Below are positions 28,716 to 37,911 of a DNA stretch of 64,000 nucleotides, piece after piece (the first letter of the stretch is position 1; the number at the start of each line of letters is the position of its first letter). A model generated the notes under the pieces. That model made no database searches, was not told the origin of the DNA, and worked only from the letters and a program-made list of their open reading frames with translations. The position numbers and the translations under genes are program-made. This DNA is from Vogesella fluminis. GTDB lineage: Bacteria > Pseudomonadota > Gammaproteobacteria > Burkholderiales > Chromobacteriaceae. The stretch covers positions 1,666-65,665 of the forward strand of contig NZ_BMYP01000003.1 in the NCBI RefSeq assembly GCF_014652335.1. Reading direction: 5' to 3'.

Positions 28716-29969
28716 TCAGGCGCCGGGCAGCGGCGGCAGCCGGCGCAGGTGCAGCGCGATGGCCAGCGCCGCCAGCAGCAACAGGCCGAGGCAGGCGGCC
28801 ACGCCCGGCCAGCGGTGCGATTCCCACAGCACGCCGGACAGGGTGCCCATCACGCTGGAGCCGGCGTAGTAGGCGGTCAGGTAGCACGCCGACGCCAGCG
28901 CCCGTGCCTGCAGCGCGCGGCGCCCGACCCAGCTGCTGGCCACCGAGTGCGCGCCGAAGAAGCCGAAGGTGAACAGCGCGACGCCGCCGACCACCAGCCA
29001 CAGCCGCTGCGGCAGCGTCAGCAGCAGGCCGGCCGCCATCACCACGATCATCAGCCACAGCATATTGCGCCGTCCGAGACGGTCGGCGAGGGTGCCGGCC
29101 CACGCCGACGACCAGATCCCCACCACGTACAGCAGGAACACCAGGCCGATCTGGCTCTGGCCGAGGCCGAACGGCGCCTGCAGCAGGCGGTAGCCGAGAT
29201 AGTTGTACAGGCTGACGAAGCAGCCCATCAGCAGGAAGGCGGACAGGAACAGCCACGGCAGGCCGGCATCGGCAAAATGACGGCGGCCGCTGTGCCACAG
29301 CTGCGCGAGATTGCCGCGCGAAGGCTGAAAGTGGCGCGACGCCGGCAGCTGCTTCCACACCAGCGCCGCCGCCAGCAGGCCGAGACCGCCCAGTACCGCC
29401 AGCGCCAGCCGCCAGCCGGCGACATCGGCCAGCAGCGCTGCCAGATAGCGGCCGCTCATGCCGCCCAGCGCATTGCCGGCGATGTACAGCCCCAGCGCCT
29501 TGCCCAGCGAGCTGGCTTCCACTTCCTCACTCAGATAGGCCATCGCCACCGCCGGCAGGCCGGCCAGCACCATGCCGAAGGCTGCGCGCGACCAGACCAG
29601 CGTGCCAAGGCTCTGCGCCAGTGTTGCGGCCAAGGTCAGCAGCGCCCCGGCCAGCAAGGCGGCCACCATCAGCGGCTTGCGACCGAGCCGGTCGGCCAGC
29701 AGGCTGGCCGGGATCAGCATCAGCGCCAGCGACAGCGTGCCGGCAGAGAGCACGGTACTGGCGCGGGCGGCGCCGCTGCCGAATTCGGCCGAAAACAGCG
29801 GCAGCAGCGGCTGCACGCCATAGAGCATGGCGAAGGTGGCAAAACCGGCGCAGAACAGCGCCCAGCCGGTGCGGTGGTAGGCGGCGGAGCCGGCGACCAG
29901 CTTGCCGCTGATGGGCGCGACCGGCGGGGCGGGATAAGGGGACGGCTGGGGAGCGCAATAACTGGTCAT
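28716..29969 (-). CDS. MFS transporter, YnfM-like
   Basis: 417-residue major facilitator with 12 predicted helices and MFS loop motifs (ADRLGRKPLMVAALL between helices 2 and 3, and GTLADRLGRRNML in the second half). Resembles the YnfM/arabinose-polymer exporter group by length and by YGVQPLLPLFSAEFG in helix 1. The substrate is unknown. It is divergent from the LysR gene at 30066; the two share a 96-base regulatory gap, so the regulator probably controls this transporter. The first 25 residues are Pro-rich and poorly conserved, so the true start may be later. Confidence 0.88.
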   Translation of the reverse strand: MTSYCAPQPSPYPAPPVAPISGKLVAGSAAYHRTGWALFCAGFATFAMLYGVQPLLPLFSAEFGSGAARASTVLSAGTLSLALMLIPASLLADRLGRKPLMVAALLAGALLTLAATLAQSLGTLVWSRAAFGMVLAGLPAVAMAYLSEEVEASSLGKALGLYIAGNALGGMSGRYLAALLADVAGWRLALAVLGGLGLLAAALVWKQLPASRHFQPSRGNLAQLWHSGRRHFADAGLPWLFLSAFLLMGCFVSLYNYLGYRLLQAPFGLGQSQIGLVFLLYVVGIWSSAWAGTLADRLGRRNMLWLMIVVMAAGLLLTLPQRLWLVVGGVALFTFGFFGAHSVASSWVGRRALQARALASACYLTAYYAGSSVMGTLSGVLWESHRWPGVAACLGLLLLAALAIALHLRRLPPLPGA

Positions 29970-30034
29970 GGCGAGGCACCGTGCAGGAGACCAGCCGATG
30001 CTAGGCTTGGTCGTTCAGATGGTCCAATATATAT

Positions 30035-30057
30035 TTCAGTGGTAATTCATATCTGAA
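30035..30057. promoter_or_regulatory. Possible LysR operator between MFS and LysR genes
   Basis: TTCAG and CTGAA separated by 13 bases inside an AT-rich segment next to the LysR start; consistent with a T-N11-A type site but not proven. Confidence 0.35.
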
Positions 30058-30065
30058 AGCGATTA

Positions 30066-30965
30066 ATGGAGCTGCGTCACCTGCGTTATTTCGTCACCGT
30101 GGCCGAGGAGTTGCACTTCACCCGCGCCGCCGAACGGCTGCACATCGGCCAGCCGCCGCTCAGCCAGCAAATCCAGGCGCTGGAGGCGGAGCTGGGGGTG
30201 CAGTTGTTCCTGCGCAGCAAGCGGCGGGTGCTGCTGACCACGGCCGGCGAACGCCTGCTGTCGCGGGCGCGGCGCCTGCTGGCCGATGCCGAGGCCGCCG
30301 CCGAGGAGGCGCGCCGTGCCGGCCGCGGCGAGGTCGGCGAGCTGTACATCGCGTTTACCTCATCGATGCCGCTGGCCGGCGTGCTGCCGGACAGCCTGCG
30401 TCACTATCGCGAACGTTATCCGGCAGTCAGCCTCAAGCTGGAGGAAATGTTCAGCGGCGACCAGTACCTCGCGTTGCAGCAGCAGCGTCTGGATGTCGGC
30501 TTCGTGCGCTACAACGGCGACGAGGTGGTGCCCGGCGTTTCCCGTCGCGAACTGCGCCGCGACCGGCTGTGCGTGGTGATCCGTCGCGACCATCCGCTGG
30601 CGGCGCGTACCCGGCTGGCGTTTGCCGAGCTCTGCGACGAGGGCTTCATCGTCTATCCGCCGGGGGTGTCGACCGGGCTGCCGGCGCTGATCCGGCAACT
30701 GGCGCAGGCGGCCGGCTTCCAGCCGCGCATTGCGCAGACCTCCGGCGAGGCGATGACGCAGATCGCGCTGGTCGCCGCCGGGCTGGGCATCGCCATCCTG
30801 CCGTCGCCGCTGTCTTGCGTGCAGCTGGACGGGGTGTGTTACATCCCTCTTGCCGACGATGCTGCCTACCTGTCGATGGCAGTGGCTACCCGTGAGCAGG
30901 ATTCATCGCCGCTGGTAACGGCCTTTCTGGGCGTGTTGCCGACGTTGGCCGCAACCGCGCCGTAG
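30066..30965 (+). CDS. LysR-family transcriptional regulator
   Basis: 299 residues: N-terminal wHTH (MELRHLRYFVTVAEELHFTR, then AAERLHIGQPPLSQQIQALE) of the BenM/CatM/CbbR-like subgroup, and an effector domain (LYIAFTSSMPLAGVLPDSLR, PPGVSTGLPALIRQLAQ). Divergent from the MFS transporter at 28716-29969 and most likely its regulator. The last codons contain a two-mismatch copy of the dispersed repeat (30941-30953). Confidence 0.93.
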   Translation: MELRHLRYFVTVAEELHFTRAAERLHIGQPPLSQQIQALEAELGVQLFLRSKRRVLLTTAGERLLSRARRLLADAEAAAEEARRAGRGEVGELYIAFTSSMPLAGVLPDSLRHYRERYPAVSLKLEEMFSGDQYLALQQQRLDVGFVRYNGDEVVPGVSRRELRRDRLCVVIRRDHPLAARTRLAFAELCDEGFIVYPPGVSTGLPALIRQLAQAAGFQPRIAQTSGEAMTQIALVAAGLGIAILPSPLSCVQLDGVCYIPLADDAAYLSMAVATREQDSSPLVTAFLGVLPTLAATAP

Positions 30966-31134
30966 CGGGGTCTGCATAGCGCCTGATTTGCGGCAACTGT
31001 GGCCGGCGGCAGAGGGGCGGGCTATGGTGATAACACCGGCTTTGCTGTATTTTTAGCCTCACCCCGCATGTGGTTGTAGCACTGGAGCATGCTGTTACGG
31101 CAGCAAGAACGATAAGAAAAACAAAGGAGGACGC

Positions 31135-32724
31135 GTGAATACGTTCGACGAAAATACCACGGTGCTGATAATTGAGGATTCGTATACCGTACGGCAGTCC
31201 CTGCGCGCGATGCTTGGTCAGGTCGGCATTGCCCGTTCCGAGGCGGCGGTCAATGCCGCCGACGGCCTGCAGCGGATACGGCGCAAGCAGTTCGACGTCG
31301 TGCTGTGCGACTACAACCTGGGCGAGGGCATGAGCGGGCAGGAACTGCTTGAGCTGCTGCGCCGCAGCAATGCCTATCCGCTGACCTCGGTGTGGATCAT
31401 GATCACCGGTGAGCGCAAATACGAGCGCGTGGTCGCCGCCGCCGAGGTGGCGCCGGACGACTACATCCTGAAGCCGTTCTCCAGCCAGACCCTGTTCGAC
31501 CGCCTGCGCCTGGCGCTGCAGCGCAAACTGTTCCTGCGCCCGGCCCATCTCAAGCTGCTGGCCGGCGAGGTGCCGCAGGCGCTGCAAATCCTGCGCCAGC
31601 TGGAGAGTGTTGCCGAAAACAATGTGCAGGTGATGGACGTGCTGCGGCTGATGGCGGAAACCTACATGCTTAACGACCAGTTCAGCGAGGCGCGGCAGGT
31701 CTACGAGAAGATCCTGGCGATGAAGGCGATTCCGTGGGCGAAGATGGGCATGGTACGCATCCTGAAGGAGCAGGATGACATCGAACAGAGTACGGTCATT
31801 CTTAACGAGATCATCGCCGAGGCTCCCAACTATACCGATGCCTATGACGCACTGGCGCATAACCTGACCCACGGAGGCCAGTTCCAGGAGGCGCTGTCGA
31901 TCCTGGAAAAAGCAGTGGCGTTGTCGCCGCGCAACTTCCAGCGCCTGTGTGCCTGTGGCGAGACGGCGCTGAACGTCGGTGACCCGTTGAAGGCGGCCAC
32001 CTATCTGGAAAAAGCGGTGCTGATCGGGCGTAACAACAGCGCCTTCGGCCCCGGCGTGATGGTCGACCTGCTGCAGGCCTATAGCGAGGGCGAGCAGCTG
32101 GAGAAGATGGACCGCCTGTCGCAGGAACTGGGCGGCCTGCTCAAGGGCGAGGCCGACCAGTTCCTGCTGCTGGTCTGTCGCGCGCTGTCGGCCCTGGGGC
32201 GCAAGCGCTACACCGACGCCATGGCGCTGCTGAAGCAGGCGGCGGCCTTTTTGCTGCAGCCGCAAACCGGCTGGCGCGACGCCACCCGCTTCATCGAGGC
32301 GGTGGCCCGGCTGCCGCAGGATCTTGACGGTTACTGTGCCGGCGAATGGCTGCAGCAGCTGGCGCTGCGCTTCGTGAAAAACCACCAGGACGTCACGCTG
32401 ATGACCGCGCTGTCGCGCGACAACCAGGTGATGATCGCGGCGATTGAGGCGGCGCATACCACGCTGCAGACAGCTAACGACCAGGCAGTGGCGATGACGA
32501 AGAACGGCCAGAAACAGCAGGCGGCACTGATGCTGTACGGTGTGGCGATGCAAACCCGCAACGACCGTCTCGGCATGAACGCCTGTTCGCTGCTGCTGCA
32601 GGACAGCGCGCCGGAGAGCCTGGACAAGGTGCTGCAGCTGATGCAATGGCTGCCGCAGGACCACGAACGGGTGCAGGGCTTCAACACCATCCTGGCCAGG
32701 CGCGAGATCCTGCCCGAAGGCTGA
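31135..32724 (+). CDS. Response regulator with C-terminal TPR-like helical repeats
   Basis: 529 residues beginning at GTG with an excellent AAAGGAGG upstream. Residues 1-125 are a receiver domain: the acidic pair in VLIIEDSYTVRQ, phospho-acceptor Asp in VVLCDYNLGEGMSG, Thr in IMITGERKY and Lys in ILKPFSS. The remainder is helical repeats of TPR type (LRLMAETYMLNDQFSEARQV, HNLTHGGQFQEALSILEKAV, GDPLKAATYLEKAVL). There is no DNA-binding or enzymatic output, so it probably acts by protein contact; receiver-TPR proteins occur near motility or chemotaxis systems. No partner kinase is adjacent. Terminator follows. Confidence 0.9.
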   Translation: MNTFDENTTVLIIEDSYTVRQSLRAMLGQVGIARSEAAVNAADGLQRIRRKQFDVVLCDYNLGEGMSGQELLELLRRSNAYPLTSVWIMITGERKYERVVAAAEVAPDDYILKPFSSQTLFDRLRLALQRKLFLRPAHLKLLAGEVPQALQILRQLESVAENNVQVMDVLRLMAETYMLNDQFSEARQVYEKILAMKAIPWAKMGMVRILKEQDDIEQSTVILNEIIAEAPNYTDAYDALAHNLTHGGQFQEALSILEKAVALSPRNFQRLCACGETALNVGDPLKAATYLEKAVLIGRNNSAFGPGVMVDLLQAYSEGEQLEKMDRLSQELGGLLKGEADQFLLLVCRALSALGRKRYTDAMALLKQAAAFLLQPQTGWRDATRFIEAVARLPQDLDGYCAGEWLQQLALRFVKNHQDVTLMTALSRDNQVMIAAIEAAHTTLQTANDQAVAMTKNGQKQQAALMLYGVAMQTRNDRLGMNACSLLLQDSAPESLDKVLQLMQWLPQDHERVQGFNTILARREILPEG

Positions 32725-32742
32725 GCCGGCGGCAGGTCACGA

Positions 32743-32771
32743 AAAAGCCCGGATCGGCGATCCGGGCTTTT
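32743..32771. terminator. Bidirectional terminator between the receiver-TPR gene and dbpA
   Basis: AAAAGCCCGGATC/GATCCGGGCTTTT, perfect 13-bp stem, 3-base loop, serving both convergent genes. Confidence 0.9.
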
Positions 32772-32794
32772 ACATGGTGCGGGGCAGTGGCGAT

Positions 32795-34177
32795 TCAGCC
32801 AACGAAGCGCATCTTGTAGCTCTTGGCCTTGATCTTGCCGGCCGACAGCCGCTCCATCGCCTGCTGTGCGATGCCGCGTTCCAGCGCGACAAAGGTGCAG
32901 AACTCGAACACCATGATCTTGCCGACCTGGCTGCCGGCAATGCCGCCTTCGCCGGTCAGCGCGCCGAGGATGTCGCCCGGGCGCAGCTTGTCACGTTTGC
33001 CGCCGCCGATTTCCAGCGTCAGCATTGGTGGCAGCAGCGGGCCGCCGGGTGCCGGTTTCAGCTCGCTGACTTCGCCCCAGATCAGCGGCGACTTCTGGTA
33101 TTCCTCTACCGCCGAGGCGCGGCGCGCGTCGCTGGGGCTGACCAGGGTCAGCGCCAGGCCGTGCTTGTCGCCACGGCCGGTGCGGCCGATACGGTGGATG
33201 TGGATTTCCGGATCGTGCGCGACGTCGACGTTGATCACCAGATCAAGGTCCTTGATGTCCAGGCCGCGGGCGGCGACGTCGGTGGCGACCAGCACCGTGG
33301 TGCTCTTGTTGGCAAAGCGCGCCAGGATCTGGTCGCGGTCGCGCTGCTCCAACTCACCGTAAAGCGCCAGTGCGGAGAAGCCGGCCTGTTCCAGTTCGGC
33401 TACCAGCTCCTTGCAGCGCAGCTTGGTGTTGCAGAACGCCAGCGCCGACGTTGGCCGCACGCTTTGCAGCGCGCGCGCCACCACGTCCAGACGCTGGTCG
33501 GGGTCGATCTCGTAAAACCACTGCTCGATCTTGCTGTCGTCGTGCAGCGATTCCACCTTCACCTGCTGCGGGTTCTTCATGAACTGCTCGGCCAGCTTGC
33601 GGATATTGTCCGGGTAGGTGGCAGAGAACATCAGCGTCTGACGCTGGCGCGGGCAGGCGCGCACGATGCCGACGATTTCCTCGATGAAGCCCATGTCCAC
33701 CATGCGGTCGGCTTCGTCCAGCACCAGCGTCTGCACGCCGCTGAGGTTCAGCGATTCGCGGAACAGGTGGTCCTGCAGCCGGCCGGGGGTGCCGACCACG
33801 ATGTGGGCGCCGTGCTCCAGCGAGGCGCGCTGCGGTGCCATCGGCGTGCCGCCACACAGGGTGATGACCTTGATGTTGTCGATGGCGCGCGCCAGGCGGC
33901 GGATTTCCTGCGCCACCTGGTCGGCCAGCTCGCGCGTCGGGCACAGTACCAGTGCCTGTACGCCGAACCAGCGCGGATTCAGGCTGTTGATCAGGCCCAG
34001 TGCGAACGCCGCCGTCTTGCCGCTGCCGGTCTTGGCTTGCGCGATCACGTCACTGCCATCGAGGATGGCGGGCAGGCTTTCGGCCTGGATCGGCGTCATG
34101 CTGTGGTAGCCGAGGCTGTCCAGATTGGAGAGCAGGTTTTTCGGCAGGGGGAGCGAGGAGAATTTGGCTTTGTTCAC
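32795..34177 (-). CDS. dbpA: ATP-dependent RNA helicase DbpA
   Basis: DEAD-box helicase acting on 23S rRNA helix 92 during 50S assembly. About 460 residues: Q motif region (MTPIQAESLPAILDG), Walker A AKTGSGKTAAF, VLDEADRMVDMGF, SAT in MFSATYPD, HRIGRTGR, and the C-terminal DbpA RNA-binding domain (FCTFVALERGIAQQAMERLS) that distinguishes it from RhlE. Start chosen as the GTG at 34177 (NKAKFSSLPLPKN follows), giving the E. coli length and a short leader behind the promoter at 34212-34240; a frame reaching 34240 would run through that promoter. The ribosome site is weak. Confidence 0.92.
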   Translation of the reverse strand: MNKAKFSSLPLPKNLLSNLDSLGYHSMTPIQAESLPAILDGSDVIAQAKTGSGKTAAFALGLINSLNPRWFGVQALVLCPTRELADQVAQEIRRLARAIDNIKVITLCGGTPMAPQRASLEHGAHIVVGTPGRLQDHLFRESLNLSGVQTLVLDEADRMVDMGFIEEIVGIVRACPRQRQTLMFSATYPDNIRKLAEQFMKNPQQVKVESLHDDSKIEQWFYEIDPDQRLDVVARALQSVRPTSALAFCNTKLRCKELVAELEQAGFSALALYGELEQRDRDQILARFANKSTTVLVATDVAARGLDIKDLDLVINVDVAHDPEIHIHRIGRTGRGDKHGLALTLVSPSDARRASAVEEYQKSPLIWGEVSELKPAPGGPLLPPMLTLEIGGGKRDKLRPGDILGALTGEGGIAGSQVGKIMVFEFCTFVALERGIAQQAMERLSAGKIKAKSYKMRFVG

Positions 34178-34211
34178 AATGACTTGGCGTTGATTAATCA
34201 GCAAGGGGCGG

Positions 34212-34244
34212 AGTGTAGCAGCAAGGGCGGCTGCGGCCAACCTT
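34212..34244 (-). promoter_or_regulatory. dbpA promoter overlapping a 13-mer copy
   Basis: Minus strand: TTGGCC (34235-34240), inside an exact 13-mer at 34232-34244, then 17 bases, then TACACT (34212-34217). This repeats the arrangement seen before argS. The rest of 34245-34386 holds an inverted CCACCCCG/CGGGGTGG hairpin (about 34334-34362), the probable terminator of the downstream-pointing protease gene. Confidence 0.45.
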
Positions 34245-34386
34245 TAGGCGGTGGCGGGTGGCAAATCGGTGCCCGGGCGCAGGGTCGGCCTGCTGCGGCG
34301 CCTGGAGTAGGGGCCGTCGGCGCCGAATGCAAACCACCCCGCCGCAGCGGGGTGGTTCACGAGGGCGACAAGCCTGGCTGCAGGCG

Positions 34387-35862
34387 TCAGTTCAGGCGCA
34401 GCGGCACGTACAGCGTGCTGTCCTGGCGGCGCACCAGCAGCGCGATATTGCCCTTGGCGTTTTGCAGCGCGCGCTCGAAGCTGCGGATGTTGCCGATCTC
34501 CGTCTGGTTCAGGCCGATGATCACGTCGCCATTCTGCAGGCCGGCCTGCGCCGACACGCCCTGAGCCTGCTGGATCACCAGCCCGCCGCGCACACCCAGT
34601 GCCTCCTTGTCTTCCGCGCTCAGCTCGGACAGGGTCAGCCCCAGCTGGTCGAAGCGGTAGCTCTGCGGCAGCGCCGGGCTGTTGTTGCCCTGCGGCGTTG
34701 CCAGCTGTTCGCCCGGCAGCTCGATCAGGGTGGCGTCGATATTGCGCTCGCTGCCCTTGCGCCACACGCCCAGCTTGATGGTGGCGCCCGGCGGCTGGTC
34801 GCCGACCATGCGCGGCAGGTCGCGCGAGTTTTCCACCAGCTGGCCGTTGAGGCGCAGGATGATGTCGCCCACCAGCAGGCCGGCCTTGCTGGCCGGGCCT
34901 TGCGGTTCGACGCGAACCACCAGCGCGCCGCGCGGACGGTCAAGGCCGAAGGACTGCGCCAGCTCTTTCGATACTTCCTGGATGTGTACGCCCAGCTGGC
35001 CACGGCTGACCTTGCCGCTGGTCTTCAGCTGGTCGGCCACCTTCATCGCCAGGTCGATCGGGATCGCGAACGAGATGCCCATGAAACCGCCGGAGCGGCT
35101 GTAGATCTGAGAGTTGATGCCGACCACTTCGCCCTTCAGGTTGAACAGCGGGCCGCCGGAGTTGCCGGGGTTGATCGCCACGTCGGTCTGGATGAAGGGC
35201 ACGTAGCTCTCGTCCGGCAGGCTGCGGCCCTTGGCCGACACGATGCCAGCGGTGACGGTGTTCTCGAAGCCGAACGGCGCGCCGATGGCGGCCACCCATT
35301 CGCCGACCTTCAGCGCGTCCGGGGTGCCGATCTTGACGGTCGGCAGGTTGGCCGCGTCGATCTTCAGCACCGCCACGTCGGTGCGCTTGTCGAGGCCGAT
35401 CAGGCGGGCGCGCAGTTCACGCTTGTCGGTGAGCATCACCTTGATCTGGCTGCTGCCGCTGACCACATGGGCATTGGTGAGGATGTAGCCGTCCTGGCTG
35501 AAGATAAAACCGGAGCCGAAGGACACGCTGTCCTGCGGCGCCGGATCCTGCTGCGCGTTCGGCGGCATGAAGCGGCGGAAGAATTCGTACAGCGGATCGT
35601 CTTCCGGCACCGGAATCGGCAGCTCGCTCTGGCGCGGGGTGTTGTCGGCGCGGCTGGCCTGGATGTTGACCACGGACGGGCCTTCGCGCTCCACCAGCAG
35701 GGTGAAGTCGGGCAGCAGCATGGCGACCTGGCCGTTTGCCTGCGCCGGAATGGCGACGGTGGAAACCGGCTTTTCGTCTTTGAACAGGCCTTCGATCTTG
35801 CCGCAGCCACCCAGGGCAGCGGCGATGGCGGCCACGATGACCAGCCTTGCGTACGGATTCAC
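34387..35862 (-). CDS. DegP/DegQ-type periplasmic serine protease, predicted lipoprotein
   Basis: 491-residue Do-family protease. A GTG start at 35862 (after AAGGA) gives a lipoprotein signal ending LGGC (AAIAAALGGCGK), then the trypsin-like domain with catalytic His (ILTNAHVVSG), Asp (RTDVAVLKID) and Ser (NPGNSGGPLF), and two PDZ domains (GQLGVHIQEVSKELA..., and the C-terminal GGLVIQQAQGVSAQAGLQNG). Standard DegP is soluble, so membrane anchoring here is notable. The following residues (KIEGLF) lack an Asp at +2, so an outer-membrane destination would be expected. A long loop near residue 95-115 (FFRRFMPPNAQQDP) matches family members. Confidence 0.9.
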   Translation of the reverse strand: MNPYARLVIVAAIAAALGGCGKIEGLFKDEKPVSTVAIPAQANGQVAMLLPDFTLLVEREGPSVVNIQASRADNTPRQSELPIPVPEDDPLYEFFRRFMPPNAQQDPAPQDSVSFGSGFIFSQDGYILTNAHVVSGSSQIKVMLTDKRELRARLIGLDKRTDVAVLKIDAANLPTVKIGTPDALKVGEWVAAIGAPFGFENTVTAGIVSAKGRSLPDESYVPFIQTDVAINPGNSGGPLFNLKGEVVGINSQIYSRSGGFMGISFAIPIDLAMKVADQLKTSGKVSRGQLGVHIQEVSKELAQSFGLDRPRGALVVRVEPQGPASKAGLLVGDIILRLNGQLVENSRDLPRMVGDQPPGATIKLGVWRKGSERNIDATLIELPGEQLATPQGNNSPALPQSYRFDQLGLTLSELSAEDKEALGVRGGLVIQQAQGVSAQAGLQNGDVIIGLNQTEIGNIRSFERALQNAKGNIALLVRRQDSTLYVPLRLN

Positions 35863-35933
35863 CTCGGTATTCCTTTTAATGGTGTACTTTGCAGATGAGG
35901 TTTTGCGGCGAAACTTCAACTGCGTGAAAACTA

Positions 35934-36566
35934 TCATAACGGTTTTGCCGGATATTCGCAGAGATCCGCGATGATGCAGCGCCAGCACTCCGGCTTGCGC
36001 GCCTTGCACACGTAGCGGCCGTGCAGGATCAGCCAGTGGTGGGCATTGAGCCGGTATTCGGCCGGGATCAGCCGTGCCAGCTTGTCCTCCACCTCGCGCA
36101 CGTCCTTGCCGGGGGCGAGGCGGGTGCGGTTGGCGACGCGGAAGATGTGGGTGTCGACGGCGATGGTCGGCTGGCCGAAGGCGGTGTTGAGCACCACGTT
36201 GGCGGTCTTGCGGCCAACCCCGGGCAGCGCCTCCAGCGCCTCGCGCTGTTGCGGCACCTCGCCGCCGTGCTGTTCCAGCAGAATGCGGCAGGTGGCGATG
36301 GTGTTCTTGGCCTTGGTGCGGTACAGGCCGATGGTCTTGATGTATTCCTCCAGCCCTGCCACGCCCAGCGCCAGCATCTTGTCCGGTGTCGGCGCCACCG
36401 GGAACAGCAGCCGGGTGGCCTTGTTGACGCCGACGTCGGTGGCCTGTGCCGACAGCAGCACGGCGATCAGTAGCTGGAACGGCGTCGCGTACTCCAGCTC
36501 GGTGGTGGGGTGCGGGTTCTGCGCTTGCAGGCGGGCAAAGATCTCGGCGCGGATGGCTTTGTTCAT
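35934..36566 (-). CDS. nth: Endonuclease III (base-excision repair glycosylase/AP lyase)
   Basis: Removes oxidised pyrimidines and nicks AP sites. 210 residues with the helix-hairpin-helix [14 protein letters not shown] (catalytic Lys in GRKT), catalytic Asp in [12 protein letters not shown], and the 4Fe-4S ligands C-X6-C-X2-C-X5-C at [17 protein letters not shown]. It is the last gene of the rsxABCDGE-nth run, its ATG overlapping the rsxE stop (ATGA), the same order as in E. coli. Cotranscription with an electron-transfer complex that keeps SoxR reduced may reflect a shared oxidative-stress context. Confidence 0.97.
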   Translation of the reverse strand: MNKAIRAEIFARLQAQNPHPTTELEYATPFQLLIAVLLSAQATDVGVNKATRLLFPVAPTPDKMLALGVAGLEEYIKTIGLYRTKAKNTIATCRILLEQHGGEVPQQREALEALPGVGRKTANVVLNTAFGQPTIAVDTHIFRVANRTRLAPGKDVREVEDKLARLIPAEYRLNAHHWLILHGRYVCKARKPECWRCIIADLCEYPAKPL

Positions 36567-37285
36567 TCGGTACTCGCTACGCTTGAAATCGGGGATGCGC
36601 TCTGGCTGGCGCGCTGGGCGGCGCGGCGGCGGGCGCGTTCGTCCAGCCAGTTCTTGGCGGCGATCAGCAGCGCGAGGCCGATGAAGCCGCCCGGCGGCAG
36701 CATCGCCAGCAGGAACTGGTAGTTGGCCCCGGCCGGCACCAGGTGCAGCACCAGCGCGTGGCCGGCGTCGCCCAGCAGCAGGTGCGCGCCGTCAAACAGC
36801 GTGCCCTTGCCCAGTATTTCGCGCAATGCGCCCAGCAGCAGCAGCACCAGCGTCAACCCCAGCCCCATCATCAGGCCGTCCAGCGCCGCCGCGCGCACGC
36901 TGTTGCGCGAGGCAAACGCCTCGGCCCGTGCCAGCACGATGCAGTTGGTGGTGATCAGCGGAATGAAAATGCCGAGCACCAGGTACAGGCCGTGCAGCCA
37001 GGCGTTCATCGCCAGATCGACGCAGGTTACCAGCGTGGCGATGATGATGATGAACACCGGGTTGCGGATGTCGTTGGGGATCCACTGCCGCGCGGCGGCC
37101 ACCGCGCTGCCGGAGAGGGTGGTCACCAGCGTGGTGGCCAGCCCCAGCGCCAGCGCGTTGACGGCGGTGTTGCTGATCGCCAGCACCGGGCACAGCCCCA
37201 GCAGCTGCACGAGGCCAGGGTTCTGTTTCCACAGTGCGTTGTGGCAGAGGTCGCGCCAGCGGCTGGCGCTTGCGGGTGTGGTCAT
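36563..37285 (-). CDS. rsxE: Rsx/Rnf electron transport complex subunit E
   Basis: Integral membrane subunit, 240 residues, about six helices, with the conserved [20 protein letters not shown] opening and [18 protein letters not shown], the NC motif mirrored in RsxA. The start at 37285 overlaps the rsxG stop as ATGA. The C-terminus is basic and Ala-rich. Homologous to NqrD. Confidence 0.95.
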   Translation of the reverse strand: MTTPASASRWRDLCHNALWKQNPGLVQLLGLCPVLAISNTAVNALALGLATTLVTTLSGSAVAAARQWIPNDIRNPVFIIIIATLVTCVDLAMNAWLHGLYLVLGIFIPLITTNCIVLARAEAFASRNSVRAAALDGLMMGLGLTLVLLLLGALREILGKGTLFDGAHLLLGDAGHALVLHLVPAGANYQFLLAMLPPGGFIGLALLIAAKNWLDERARRRAAQRASQSASPISSVASTE

Positions 37286-37911
37286 GGCGTGTCCCGGGGG
37301 AGCAAGGTGGCGTGGTAGCGGTGGAAGGCGGCCACGGTGCGGCCAACCGCGGCGGTGACGGCGCGGGCGGAAACGGTGGCGCCGCTGACGTAGTCGAATT
37401 CGCCGCCGTCCTTGCGCACTCGCCACGACGGCAGGTTGGCCGCACCCTTGCCGCCGAACTGGTGCGCCCAGTCGCTGCGCGCGATGTCGATGTAATCGCC
37501 AAGGCCGGGGGTTTCCTGGTGCTTGACCACCCGTACCGCGTGCACGCTGCCATCCGGCAGCAGGCCGATCAGCAGGCGGATGCGGCCGCTATAGCCGTCC
37601 GGCGCCACATTTTCAAATATCAGACCGCTGACGCGGCCCTGGTGGCGCGCGGTGTAGAACGTCAGTGCCTCGCGGCTGCCGAAGGCCTGCTGGATGACAG
37701 TCGGCAGCGGCTGGCGGCTGGCGGGCAGCACGTTGTCGAAGCTGTCCGCGGGCAGCGTCTGCGCCAGCAGTGCACTCTGCGCCGCTATCTCGTTGTCGGC
37801 GACGGTGCGGTGGGTGGCCAGCCAGGTGCTGCCCAGCAGCAGCGTGGCGGTAGCGGCGAAGCCGGCCAGGATCAGCGCGCTGCGTTGCGCCTGTTGCCAC
37901 GGGCGGCGCAT
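37282..37911 (-). CDS. rsxG: Rsx/Rnf complex subunit G (covalent FMN)
   Basis: 209 residues with an N-terminal membrane anchor ([20 protein letters not shown]) and a periplasmic FMN-binding domain. Landmarks are [18 protein letters not shown] and the flavinylation motif [10 protein letters not shown], where the Thr carries FMN. The start at 37911 overlaps rsxD as ATGA; the frame remains open far upstream through rsxD and rsxC, which is a shadow. Two partial copies of the dispersed repeat (37338-37348, 37433-37444) lie inside. Confidence 0.95.
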   Translation of the reverse strand: MRRPWQQAQRSALILAGFAATATLLLGSTWLATHRTVADNEIAAQSALLAQTLPADSFDNVLPASRQPLPTVIQQAFGSREALTFYTARHQGRVSGLIFENVAPDGYSGRIRLLIGLLPDGSVHAVRVVKHQETPGLGDYIDIARSDWAHQFGGKGAANLPSWRVRKDGGEFDYVSGATVSARAVTAAVGRTVAAFHRYHATLLPRDTP